This document shows positions 37,407 to 48,000 of a stretch of DNA of 64,000 nt, in pieces. The stretch covers positions 2,238,142-2,302,141 of the forward strand of contig CAMZMU010000012.1 of the NCBI GenBank assembly GCA_947311845.1, in the 5' to 3' direction. Below the pieces are notes generated by a model. That model was not told where the DNA came from and ran no database searches. It saw only the letters and a program-made list of their open reading frames with translations. Every line of letters begins with the position of its first letter. Position 1 is the first letter of the stretch. Position numbers and translations under genes: made by a program. The DNA is from Poa pratensis (taxonomy: Eukaryota; Streptophyta; Magnoliopsida; Poales; Poaceae).

Positions 37407-38322
37407 TCACAGGGGCGAGACCATGAGCTCGAGAACATAACGCTTCGATGGGAGGAAGTCGAAGATGTAGATTCGTCCCTTTTTCAGCTTGAATTCACTC
37501 ACAGCTTTGGCCCATCCTCCTGAAAGCATAGCCTTCTTGGTTCCCCTTCCCATCTTCAGAGTAACAAAGCCAGTTTTGCCGTTGTATGCGCACTCAACAA
37601 AGATGTCAACTGGCTTCTTCTTGATGTACTTCCTCAGGTTCTGGTTTGTGAATTGAACACTAAATTCCTGCCAAATAGAATACACAACAACATCAGCTGT
37701 CATTATCAATCATTGGTAATGAAAATACTATCGGACTGGTCCATGATAATTCTTACCATCTTTCCTTTCTTTTTGTTGGCTGCAGAAGGTGTCATCTTGT
37801 AGACATAGTGTTTTTCTCCTGGACAATTCTTGCATATCCAGTTGAGCCACTTGCATTGCTCCTTGTCCAGCTCCATGTTGTTCCCAAAGATGCAGTCTCT
37901 ATCAAATGGCCTACAACCTCCATAGTTTGGACCTACAAGCAACAAAATAATGTAATGAAGTTAATTACATTTCATTGTTGCTAACTTCATGTAAGCTAAC
38001 TAAGCACTAATTTTCATTGTTGCTAACTTCATGTAAGCTAACTAAGCACTTGTGCAATCAAAAGATGGAGATAGGATGTTCTTCTTACCTCTCTTCACCA
38101 GCTGTGGTTTTGGCAATTCTAGCACTTCCTCACTGGAGGATGAATCAAGCTATCACTGGAGGCTGAATCAGAGCTGTCACTGGATGCTGAACCAGAGCTG
38201 TCACTGGAGGCTGAACCAGAGCTATCACTGGAGGCTGAACCACAGTAGCAACCACATGGCTTGAGCTCTTCATCACTGCTGCCATCACTTGAGAGCTTCA
38301 TGTACACCTTCTTGCTTCCCAT
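37407..38322 (-). CDS. B3-like DNA-binding protein with acidic Ser/Asp repeat N-terminus; one frameshift
   Basis: Exons 38089-38322, 37757-37932 and 37407-37667. The N-terminus MGSKKVYMKLSSDGSSDEEL is followed by four eight-residue repeats (SASSDSSG type, 24-bp DNA unit). Exon 2 has several cysteines (CRPFDRDC, CKWLNWICKNC). Exons 2-3 form a B3-type pseudobarrel: FSVQFTNQNLRKYIKKKPVD, then TGFVTLKMGRGTKK, then GGWAKAVSEFKLKKGRIYIF, the last matching the B3 GW..F...N.L..GD pattern. B3 proteins bind DNA in the nucleus. Exon 1 is one base short: near 38147-38151 the repeat unit loses a base and the open frame stops, while the next frame runs on to the exon 1 donor in the phase exon 2 needs. A minus-strand TATA-like GATATAAGC at about 39045 may be its promoter. 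Confidence 0.65.
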
Positions 38323-39755
38323 CTGTTACATGAATAGCTATATTCAGTGGAAATGAAGTAAAAATTGTAACTGAGAACATATTCAGTGGAAATGAAGTAA
38401 AGCACTGCACAAGCAAGCAGTGTTGTGTGCATATTTAATTACTGCTACTCCTAGCAAGTACTGGTACTCCTAGCAGTACTTGGAAGCCAGCAAAAGCAAG
38501 CAGTGCAATTACTGAACACTTGTTAAATTAAGTTAACATGGTGGAGTACAGTACTTGAGTAATTACAGTTAAATTTTCCCGTAGACAAAAGATGGTGGAA
38601 TAAAATTGCACTAGAAATTTTACAACCATGCTACTGCTACTCCTACTTCATCAAAGAAACATGGTGCACTGCCTCTAATTTATCTTGATAAGTTGATTGC
38701 AAATCAAACAATTTCTGAGCATCTACTGGCAAGAAAATAGATCATAGTAAACAAGCCCTAATCCTCATTCTAAACCAAACCCTAATCAAATCGAACAAAG
38801 AAACTACCAGATCCAAGAAAGAAACTACCAAATCGAACAAAGAAACTACCAGATCCAAGAAATAAAGCACAAATATGTCACTATTCCTCAAGAAAGATAC
38901 TAGATATAGAGGGAGATGGATTGCGACGGCACTGAATCCTGCTAACCTTGCTCCGTCCTGGATGGCGACGGCGGAGCGCTCGTGGAGGTCAAGCGCTCGT
39001 GGAGGTCAAATGAGACAAGGATCTCGGTGATGTGGACGGTGCCTGCTTATATCCTATCCCATTTTGCATCTTAGTCCTCGAATTTTATTTATATTAAAAT
39101 GGTATCCCTCCACCTGCAGTATTTTTTCAGTAAACACCCTGGTTTAATACCGCCGTGATATTCTAAATTTGTTTAAGTGAAATTTGATGTAATTTTTTAG
39201 AAAGTATTTGTCTGCTTCAATTATGAGTGTTCAAAACTAAATCTTAGTTTGGGAGCTCATTTTTCATAAAACTTCAGTATTCAAAAAATTAAAGTATTTG
39301 AGTGCAAGACTAAAGGATCCAAAACGACAAAACAAAACGACTAAACATCTTTAGCACATTTCGGTAAATTGTCTCAGCAAATTTAATCTTGTTGGGACAA
39401 TTTACTCATGTGCATATATCCTTACAGAAGAAGCTTACTAATAGTAAGGAGGTTACTAACACTAGATAGTATTGCTCACATAAAGCACAGAATCACAGTA
39501 TTACAATAGTAGATAGTGCATATCCTTACAAATAATATTACACAAATACTTAACTTAGTTCCACACATCCTAAACAGTGAAGTAGTTCCACACATATCCT
39601 TACAAATAATATTACACAAATACTTAACTTAGTTCCACAAGTCTTGACTGAAGCAAATCTAAAGGTATGAACTAGTTAGTTCTTGACTTAAACAAAAGGG
39701 CACACATTGCATAATCTTGTTTGCAGAAACTTCTCTGATTGCTTGGTAGACATGA
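38323..39755. other. Leader and promoter of the B3-like gene; 3' flank of the next gene
   Basis: Near 38780-38860 a 41-bp segment containing AACAAAGAAACTACCAGATC is duplicated in tandem. 38935-39060 looks like a noncoding first exon with promoter. The remainder to 39755 is AT-rich and includes repeated ACTTAACTTAGTTCCACA text near 39550-39640. No further gene. Confidence 0.45.
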
Positions 39756-41321
39756 TCAAATGATCTCGACGAAGTCAAGACCAATGGCATCAACTCTTGC
39801 TTCAACTTTGACCAGGAGCAGTGAACCTAACACTATGTTCGAATGTGTCTTGAATTCATCCCACCCATCACTGAAAACAATGTAGTCATCAGCTTCAACC
39901 TGTGCTAACTGTATGGTGTAGCTACCTTCTTCTGGTACATCCATCCCATCCATCCATAAGAGTGAATCCCCTTGCATAGGGCAGCTGTATCCCTTCACTG
40001 TTTTTGCAGGAACATACTGGCACCAGAGAAAATTTAGAACAGTTAGTAATAAAAAACATTAAGTATTCTTGTAAAGAATACCATTGCAGCAAAGCATGCT
40101 TACCATCTAGCAATAGAACTGAACTAAATATTTTAGTGGACTTCAAAACTTACCAGGGCATTAAGCTCCACATTTTCATCATCAACCCTGTGGACAAAGA
40201 ACTGCATGTCACTCCTTTTCTCATAAAAGCATCCATCTTCAATGTCCTGGTGAAGTTGAATCACAACTTTCTTGTGGATTCCAAAGTTGATGAGAGCCAT
40301 CTCCATTTCAGATATATCATTGATGTTTGTGAAAACAGTCTTCTGGTGAGCCTCTCTAATTGGAGGTAACATGCAATTCAGCACTGCATAAATTGAAGAT
40401 TAGCAGTTAACTAACTTTGTTTACTGAATTGCATTCCAGTAGGAAATTTGAATATTAGCAGTTAACTAACTTTGCTAATTCACAAGAAGTCTTACCAGGA
40501 TTTGCAACTCTTGGTTTTGCTTCCCTTCCATTTTCTCCAATTTGATAGACAGTGAGATCAAACTCCTGTTCTTTATCATATACATAGTCTTCATCTTCCC
40601 ATATGTAGTCGAAGGACAGTACATCACCAATATGTAAATCATACACCCTCATCAGAGACCTCACATATGGTCCAACCAAATTTGTCCTTATTTCAGTCTT
40701 CTCCAGGAAGAAATCAAAGAACAAATCTCCTGACACTTTGCAACTAGCCAGTTTCCACAGATGCTGTTCAACTTTTCCTTGAAAAAACAAGGAACAGCCT
40801 GCATCACATGTAACAGAAATGCATGAATATCTATAACTAGTGTGGACACAGTAACTCTATTGAAACAACACAAAGCATGATTCTATCACTGCATCAGAAA
40901 ACAGAGCACAAACTGTATCTCACATACTGCACCTAAAACATAACTGACAGTTGAAGCATCTACATGGTGGGTTCAGAAATTACCAAGCCTACATCAGACT
41001 ATATCACAAGTAATTCTAACCAGACTACAATTATCTGTATCATAATGCATCTAAAGAAGCAGTACAAGTGCTTCAGGAGCAGTACAATCCAACATAAAGC
41101 ATGATATAGTGCATCTAATAAAACTACTTCACTGCATCTCACATACTGCATCTAAAACATATCTGACAGTTCAGAGCATCACAACTGGTTGGTTTAGAAA
41201 ATACCAAGCCCTGCTCGAATCCTTCCTGAAGTACCACTTCAAATCTCTTTGCACGCCTGTTCGAGTACCTCCCACAACTGCCCCTACCATGGCCGCAAAA
41301 CTGGCACGGTATCCCTTCCAT
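39756..41321 (-). CDS. Second B3-like protein with N-terminal Cys motif; one exon phase unresolved
   Basis: Exons 41205-41321, 40496-40798, 40154-40383 and 39756-40016. The N-terminus MEGIPCQFCGHGRGSCGRYS has a possible zinc-binding CxxC...C. Later parts are B3-like: GDLFFDFFLEKTEIRTNLVG ... YVRSLMRVYDLHIGDVLSF, and in the last exon DDYIVFSDGWDEFKTHSNIV ending LVKVEARVDAIGLDFVEII. The joins 40496/40383 and 40154/40016 are in phase. The join 41205/40798 is off by one base, again in the direction of a missing base. Upstream spliced segments (41596-41731, about 41430-41487) do not join in frame with the ATG at 41321 and are probably leader exons. Likely sister of the gene at 37407; both may bind element DNA, which is inference. 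Confidence 0.55.
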
Positions 41322-42195
41322 CCCTAGGACAATGAAGTAACCCTAGTGTTAATGCATGCAACAAAATGGTACAAGAACTCTTCAGAAACAACTAGAATAA
41401 GCATAAGAAGAAGAAGAACGAATGAATCACCTAAGAGCAACTTGTTCTCCAGTACCACGGCTGAACTGCTTGCTCCGCAGGAACTTCTATAGCAAGAAAG
41501 AAGAAGATTGAAGAATGAATAGCAAGAAAGAAGAAGATTGAAGAATGAATCGTAGATTGAAGAACCAGAAGTAGGGATAGCAGGGAGAGAACTCACCGCG
41601 TTGTGTCCGACGCAACTGCTCGCTTCTGGAGTAGTGGTCACAGTGGGGGAACTGCTATATGGAGGAGTCGTTGCCGTTTCATCTTCGTGGGCTTGTTGGG
41701 CCACTAACCGTCCATTACTTCGTGGGCTCATCCTGCTTATTGGTTTTTTTTTCACAAGACATGAACACACAAACCTGAACAAAACCTAGAAGTTGTACGT
41801 TGATAAAATTTAGAAGACAAACACGTGTTCAATTTTTAGAAAACAAAGTTCATATAATTTGATTTTTCCAAACACAACAAAGCAAACAAATACTAGAAGA
41901 ACACCAGAAGAATGTTAACTAGGTGCCCATGTTCTGAAGTCTTTGTACTTCAGAACAATTAGAGGCATGCTAGTCTTAATCCAAACAAACGTGCTTGTAA
42001 AAACTAGCAGTATACATACATACATTGACTAATTTCCAAGACATACATAGTACAAACATACTTGTTCCAAACAACTTAGTTCCAAACATACATAGTTCCA
42101 AACTCAACATAGGATTCAGACATAGGACTCTACATCTAGCCTTGTTACATGAGTTTCAGACATTAGATTCAATCATCGAGCCAATCATCCATGCT
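41322..42195. other. Leader exons and upstream DNA of the second B3-like gene
   Basis: 41430-41487 and 41596-41731 have consistent splice signals on the minus strand and a 36-bp direct repeat (AGCAAGAAAGAAGAAGATTG text, 41491-41550). 41790-42195 is AT-rich without features. Confidence 0.4.
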
Positions 42196-42205
42196 TTAGT
42201 GTGAA

Positions 42206-42870
42206 TTTTTATATGACTGCTTTAGTGTGATTGCACTGCCTTGCGGAGAGCGCATGCACTGAAAATGATAATCTTACAGTCATTGCACTGCCTCGCGTGT
42301 ATCACATGCACCGCTTGATGAATCATCAGTGTAATAAATATTGCTCTGGTCAGTCCTGGCCATGTGCACTGCCTGCTTGATTGTAGATAATAACAACGGA
42401 AAGATATAATTAAATATGAACTTTTATATGACTTCTTTAGTCGATTGCACTGCCTTTGGGGGAGGGAATGCACTGCGTGAAAGTGATAATCTTAGAGTCA
42501 TTGCACTGCCTCCGCGTGTATCACATGCACTGCTAAATAAAATATTGTCCTGCCAAGTCCTGACCATGTGCACTGCCTGGTTGACTGTAGACACTAACAA
42601 GGGAAAGATATAATCAAATATTTAATTTTTATATGACTGCTTTAGTCCGATTGCACTGCCTTGCCGAAAGCGCATGCACAAAAATGATGAATCTTATTTT
42701 CATTGCACTGCCTCGCGTGTATCACATGCACTGCCTCGCGTGGAATCATCGTAAATAAATATTGTTCTGCTAAGTCCTAACCCTGTGCACTGCCTGGTTG
42801 ATTGTAGACACTAACAAGGGAAAGATATAATTAAAAATGAATTTTATATGACTGCTTTAGTCTGATTGCA
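42206..42870 (+). repeat. Tandem ~210-bp repeats with TGCACTGCC motifs
   Basis: ATATGACT(G/T)C landmarks at 42211, 42426, 42631 and 42846 give periods 215, 205 and 215. Each unit carries about four GCACTGCC motifs. Units recur in module copy 2 (35428, 35646). Confidence 0.85.
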
Positions 42871-44060
42871 TTGCATTGAACACATTTTTCAATGTAAATT
42901 CCTTTGTATCGTCTCAACTAATTTTCGTCACTGTGTTGATATTTTGGGTACACTGTACAAGACACTCTTAACTGAAAAAAGTGTCTTATGCAGTGGACCA
43001 AAACATCACAGGAGCGACGGCTTTGAGGCAATTTTGTTGAAAGGAGCTTGTGGACTGCATTGTGCCATTGTAATTCCTGTTTGTTAAAATATAAACAATG
43101 AAGTGGTAAGTGTTATTGTTAAACTCTGTAATAATGATTAGTACACTGTATAATAGACAAATTACTTACTTTGTCAAATGGTCTCAGTTTGGTAAAAGGT
43201 AAGAGGCCTCTTGTAATGACCGTGAATCAAAATTGCAGCTGCTTAGTTGTTGACCGTGAATCAGTGACTGTAGCTGCTTACTCGTGGAGCGAGTCAATCT
43301 CCACGGCTTTTTCTATGTTGTGTTCATATCTCGAAATAAGATCGTAACATAGATTTCTTGTACAGTGTAACCAAAATAATTTCTCTGTCATAAAGTGTAT
43401 TATTAGTTTCAATTGTGGGCTCATGTATAAATGCTTGCACTTAAGTCAACAGATATAATAAATGTACTCCCTCTGTGCACAAAATGATGTCTTAACCTAG
43501 CTCAAAATTGCATGAATCTAGACATGATTTTGTTGTTTAATTAATAAGCCGTTCGGGTGGAGCAGATTGGAGTATTCAATACCTTAGTTTGTGTATGCAG
43601 ATGAGACATAAGAACATGCTGGACTATCTATACGTTTCTTTGATTCATGGTGATCTAACAATGGTAATAAATAACTGTTTATCTGATATGTACCTTGCAA
43701 GAAATATGGCGACATCGCCATGGAGGCGGTCTAGGTGGAACCGGGGCGACCTGATGTATATCTGACTCGTCGTGCTTCAGATCTGTATTTTTCATGTGTA
43801 TTATTGGCGTCGATTTGAAGGATGGAGTAGTTCTGTGCATTGCTACCAAGTACGTAGATCTGGTTCTAAAAAGAATGGTGGCGGCTGTGAAGTGTAGTGA
43901 GGCTCGTGGAGTTGTTCTCCTCGCAATATATAGAGGAAAGAAGGTAGAAACTAGGGTTTCGGTTCTCGATATGCTCTCAATGAATTTTGTACTATCAATC
44001 AAGAAGTAGATTATGTCGCAGTGGAGGTTTAATGTTAACCTGTCAACAGTGCAAAACATA
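42497..44060 (-). repeat. Motif-rich promoter-like module, copy 3
   Basis: Same order of parts as copy 2: tandem TGCACTGCC units, ATTTTGGGTACACTGTACAA at 42941, inverted partner at 43357-43377, palindrome ATGGCGACATCGCCAT at 43706-43721, TATA-like CAATATATAG at 43924-43933. Between them lies a partial MITE-like sequence (43464-43560, starting TACTCCCTCTGTGC) absent from the other copies. Minus-strand frame MHRTTPSFKS to PPPWRCRHISCK, then a GTACATA donor-like site. Confidence 0.75.
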
Positions 44061-44279
44061 TGTTTCAGGGAGTTAAAAACATGAGGATTATTTGGGGCAA
44101 TTATGTAAGGCTTGTGTCTTGGTTAGTGCATCGAGTTGATTATTTATACGGTGGAAGCTAAGGCCAGTGTTTATTCTTTTTATATTGGCATACTAGAAAC
44201 TTTTTTTTTGGTGATACTAGTAATTTTTTGCTTTCCAGAATAGTGCAACGGCATTGTAACCTAATTTAACTGGTCCGGT

Positions 44280-45070
44280 GGAGCCCGTGGGTGTCAAACA
44301 ATGCAAACTAGGCAGTGCAGCTCTTCTGTTGTAGGCAGTGCAGCTCGTCCCTGTTTTGCTGATCATCCCGTTGGCCTCGGGCAGTGCATCCCTTGGGTTC
44401 CAGGCAGTGCATCCCATTTATCTGCAGGCAGTGCTGCCTGTTTGTTTCGTGCAGTTCAAGAGATGGTCTTCTAAGACAGTGAACCATGTTCTTTACGTAG
44501 GGCATCCCGTGGGTCCCAGGCAGTACATCCCGTTGGTCTCGGGCAGTGCATCTCTTGGGTTCCAGGCAGTGCATCCCATTTATCTGCAGGCAGTGCTGTC
44601 CGTCTGTTTCGTGCAGTTCAACAAATGGTCTTTCTGACAGTGAGCCATGTTCTTTACGTAGGGCATGCTGTGGGTTCCAGGCAGTGCATTCCGTGGGTTC
44701 CAGGCAGTGCGTCGCGATGGTTCACGGCAGTGCATCCTGTGAGTTTCAGGCAGTGCACCCCGTGGGTTCCAGGCAGTGTCGCCCATACTTTCGATGCAGT
44801 TCGACCCATCGTTTCTAGGCAGTGTGGTCCGTGGAGTATATGCAAATGAAAATATTTTGACTTGGCAATGCAACCCTTGATTGGGAATGCTTCCATTCGT
44901 TTTGCATATTTGCCCTGCCTTACTTATATTGCATGTTATGTGCAAAATTACTGTACACTGTAGTACACAAGCAGAATGTTAGACAATAAACCCAAACATA
45001 TTTGTGACTACAGTATTGTACATTACGTCATCATATCCGATGTATCGATTAGGCTTTTATGACATATCAG
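44280..45070 (+). repeat. Dense GGCAGTGCA array with local duplication
   Basis: Plus-strand GGCAGTGCA recurs every 20-40 bp between 44310 and 44830, commonly followed by TCCC or ACCC and preceded by GGTTCCA. A ~170-bp unit (44383-44480 and 44540-44650 share GGCAGTGCATC(C/T)CTTGGGTTC) is duplicated. It lies just 3' of the Ulp1-like gene, whose stop is at 45071. Confidence 0.85.
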
Positions 45071-48000
45071 TCAACTTGTAGGAGGAGCCCAATCCATCAC
45101 TTCAGCTGGTAGTTGGTCTATGTTCTCGTTCACTACATCAAAGGTGAGAGTGTATAAGAACTCCTTCCTCATTGTTATTTCCTTGAACTGTTGTACAAAA
45201 ATAGCATATCAATATTTATTCAGGTGACCACATTAATTACTACTACAATTAGCAGAATGTAGTACATGTCACCTTGTCATTATGGAATTTTATTTCATCC
45301 CCGTTGTAATACTGAAGAAATCTTAGTACGCACAAACTGCATTCGTTTTCCGTTTGCCATGGTCCTTCTGGGTAGTGCGCGTTGTCGAACTTTGCACTCC
45401 ATTCTGGAAAGTTAATTCTAGGGTAGGCAAGTTTAAGTATTTCGTCTAATCTTCGGAGCTGTTTGATTAGAAAATGAGATAGTTAACTTGACTGTTTTAC
45501 AGAAGCAAAATCAAAGTTTTTATAGCAAGTACAGCAATAATATAATCAGATAAGAAAGATGGCAGGATTGTACTCACCATGGTAGGACCAATGTTGTTGT
45601 GATATTCGTCTTTTTTGTATTTACCAGTGTGGTATTGCCTGGAATCATAAATATCCAGTCGCCCACCTGGTATATACATGTTCAGGCAATAAACTGAACA
45701 GTGTTCATCAAAGTGGACTGGCATCGAGATCTACAAAACAGGGTTGAAGTCAACAATATATTGTGGGGGGGGGGGGGACTAATATCTTAATTATATTCAT
45801 GGAATGCTCAAGTAAACAGAAGAATCTTACGAGCTTTGCATTTTCGAGGTTGCAATGTCCATTTAGTTCTCTGAATTCTTTAATTTTCTCTTCAGTGCAC
45901 ACGTATGTGCTTTTCTTTGGATCAATGTTGTACTCGGTCACTAAAGCAACTTCTGTCGTCCATATAACTCTCTCGCCGCCTAGAAACATGCATTTGTACT
46001 CTGGATTTGTGTGCCATGATTTTATTATAAAATCTACGACATTGCTGTCTACAAAATTGCATTTTGATAGCATTTTTCCAATGTCCTCAGCGTTCCAGAA
46101 CGAAGGTATTTCAAAACCTTGTGCATGAACCTTCCTGGTTGCGCTTGCAAGCAAGGATTTTCTGGAGACGATGAAATCAGTTAGTTGTATCGACAAAGCA
46201 ATATCAAGATAGTTGTGTTAACAAAATGGAACAAAATTATATGTTGAGTATGTGACTGATGGCTTACGCGTTAAACGAAGTCCATGAATCTGGGTGTGTT
46301 AGAAGATCGTGTAGACCATCAGCCTGCTTTCCATATTTGAACTCTGGAACGTGTATCGCTGGGAAGTCTATTGATGGTGGCATATTGATTGCACGAACTC
46401 CAGGCACAGTACAAACTTTTCGTTCCGCTGAGACTGTTGTTGAAGCTCTAGTTTTTTTTCTAGTGTAGATAACTGCAGGAGTAGGAGCATTGCTCACGAC
46501 ATTCTGCTTCCCAGACAATTTGACTGTTTTTTCACTGGTTGTGACTTTAGTCTGATTTATTGCCGCAATGTGCTCTTCCCCAATCTGACTTTGGACAAAC
46601 GAGATGGAAATGAAAGACATTCTAGTTGGGTCCCTATCATTGAAAAGTTTGCGTTGTATATCCGACAGAGCTTCAGTTAGCATCTTTGCGGGCTGTTCAG
46701 GATAGTTCTTGTTGTTGAAAAACATATCATAGTCCGTCACTGGCTTGCCTTCAAAAAGTGAGTGAATACACATTGCTTTCCTTAGTTAAACTAATATGTT
46801 AATATTGATGAATGTGCATGTCACTTACCAGATGCAGTTCCTTCCAACGCATTGAAATTAACATCAAATAAGTTTTGCGATTGGATTAGTCTAAGCATCC
46901 ACATCTTCCGTATCATGGGCGTGTCATCGGTTGAAAACTCGTGGAATGAATCGTAGGTTAATGCTTCCATGATGTGGAGCATAAAGAAACCACTGTCGCA
47001 TCTGATAGGTGTTCATCAAATGGAATCATAATTCAGGAATAATATGCGTAGATGACATTCTATATATAACAAGTGTAAGGATATGGGTAGGAACTTACTT
47101 ATTGGTAGTCTTTGGCATATCAGAAAATATTATATCGAAATCTGATATGTTTTTTGCAGTAGGGTCGTTACTGAACCCTTCACTCCAAAGACTCTTGACA
47201 CTATTTACAACTCTAACAGTAGTAAGCATTAAATTTGGGTCCACACTTGTCCTGTACGAATCAAAGACCTTAAAATTACTGGATAGAAAGTCCAAGGTTA
47301 TATTGAAGTAGTGTCCAGGGTTCTCTAAATTTGTGGTTTCTTGTCTGTCAAGAATAGGAATCAGCACCTGCGGATGCATTAATAATTATACCATGAGTAT
47401 GTGAATCAAACAAGCTTCATAAGATTGCATAAAATTCAGAAATATCATGGAATAAAAACTTACAAAGGTGTATTTATCGAGTCGATCTTTATATCGTGAT
47501 GAAAAGATATCCCTGATTTTCTGTGGAATACTTACACCTCTTTGTGTCAGACCTATCTGTAGCGTGTGCTTTAGTGGAATGATAGTGTATAAAAACCGAT
47601 ATGAAAAGAAGATGTCAACTAAAGTGATTTGAAATATTAGTAGAATTAGAAATAAAAACATGAGTATGCGATCACTATCTCACCCCTACTGAAGGATTCA
47701 AAATTTTCTTGCAATCTTCGTTTTGAATGGATTGTAGGTACTCCAGAGCAAAATCCATTGATCTTCCTTTTAGATAGCCCGATGGATAGAAACAGGATGC
47801 AAATTCCCCAACAGTTATGGGGTTACCTTTATTTTTCCTTGTAATGAACGTTGCATTCCTGCTGTTGAAATAGATAACTATCAAATCTGATGATTATTCA
47901 AACGACAAAATATGCTCATCGATTAGATTGTATGTAATAGTTCAAAAATAGGAAAAGTCTGACCTTGCAGCTACCGAATTCCAAGGTTGAAACTTGCAGA

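Noticed and set aside
43679..44059. 126-codon minus-strand frame in module copy 3 as a full gene
   Set aside because: Only the short part ending PPPWRCRH is shared with the other two module copies, and the upstream part overlaps the TATA box.
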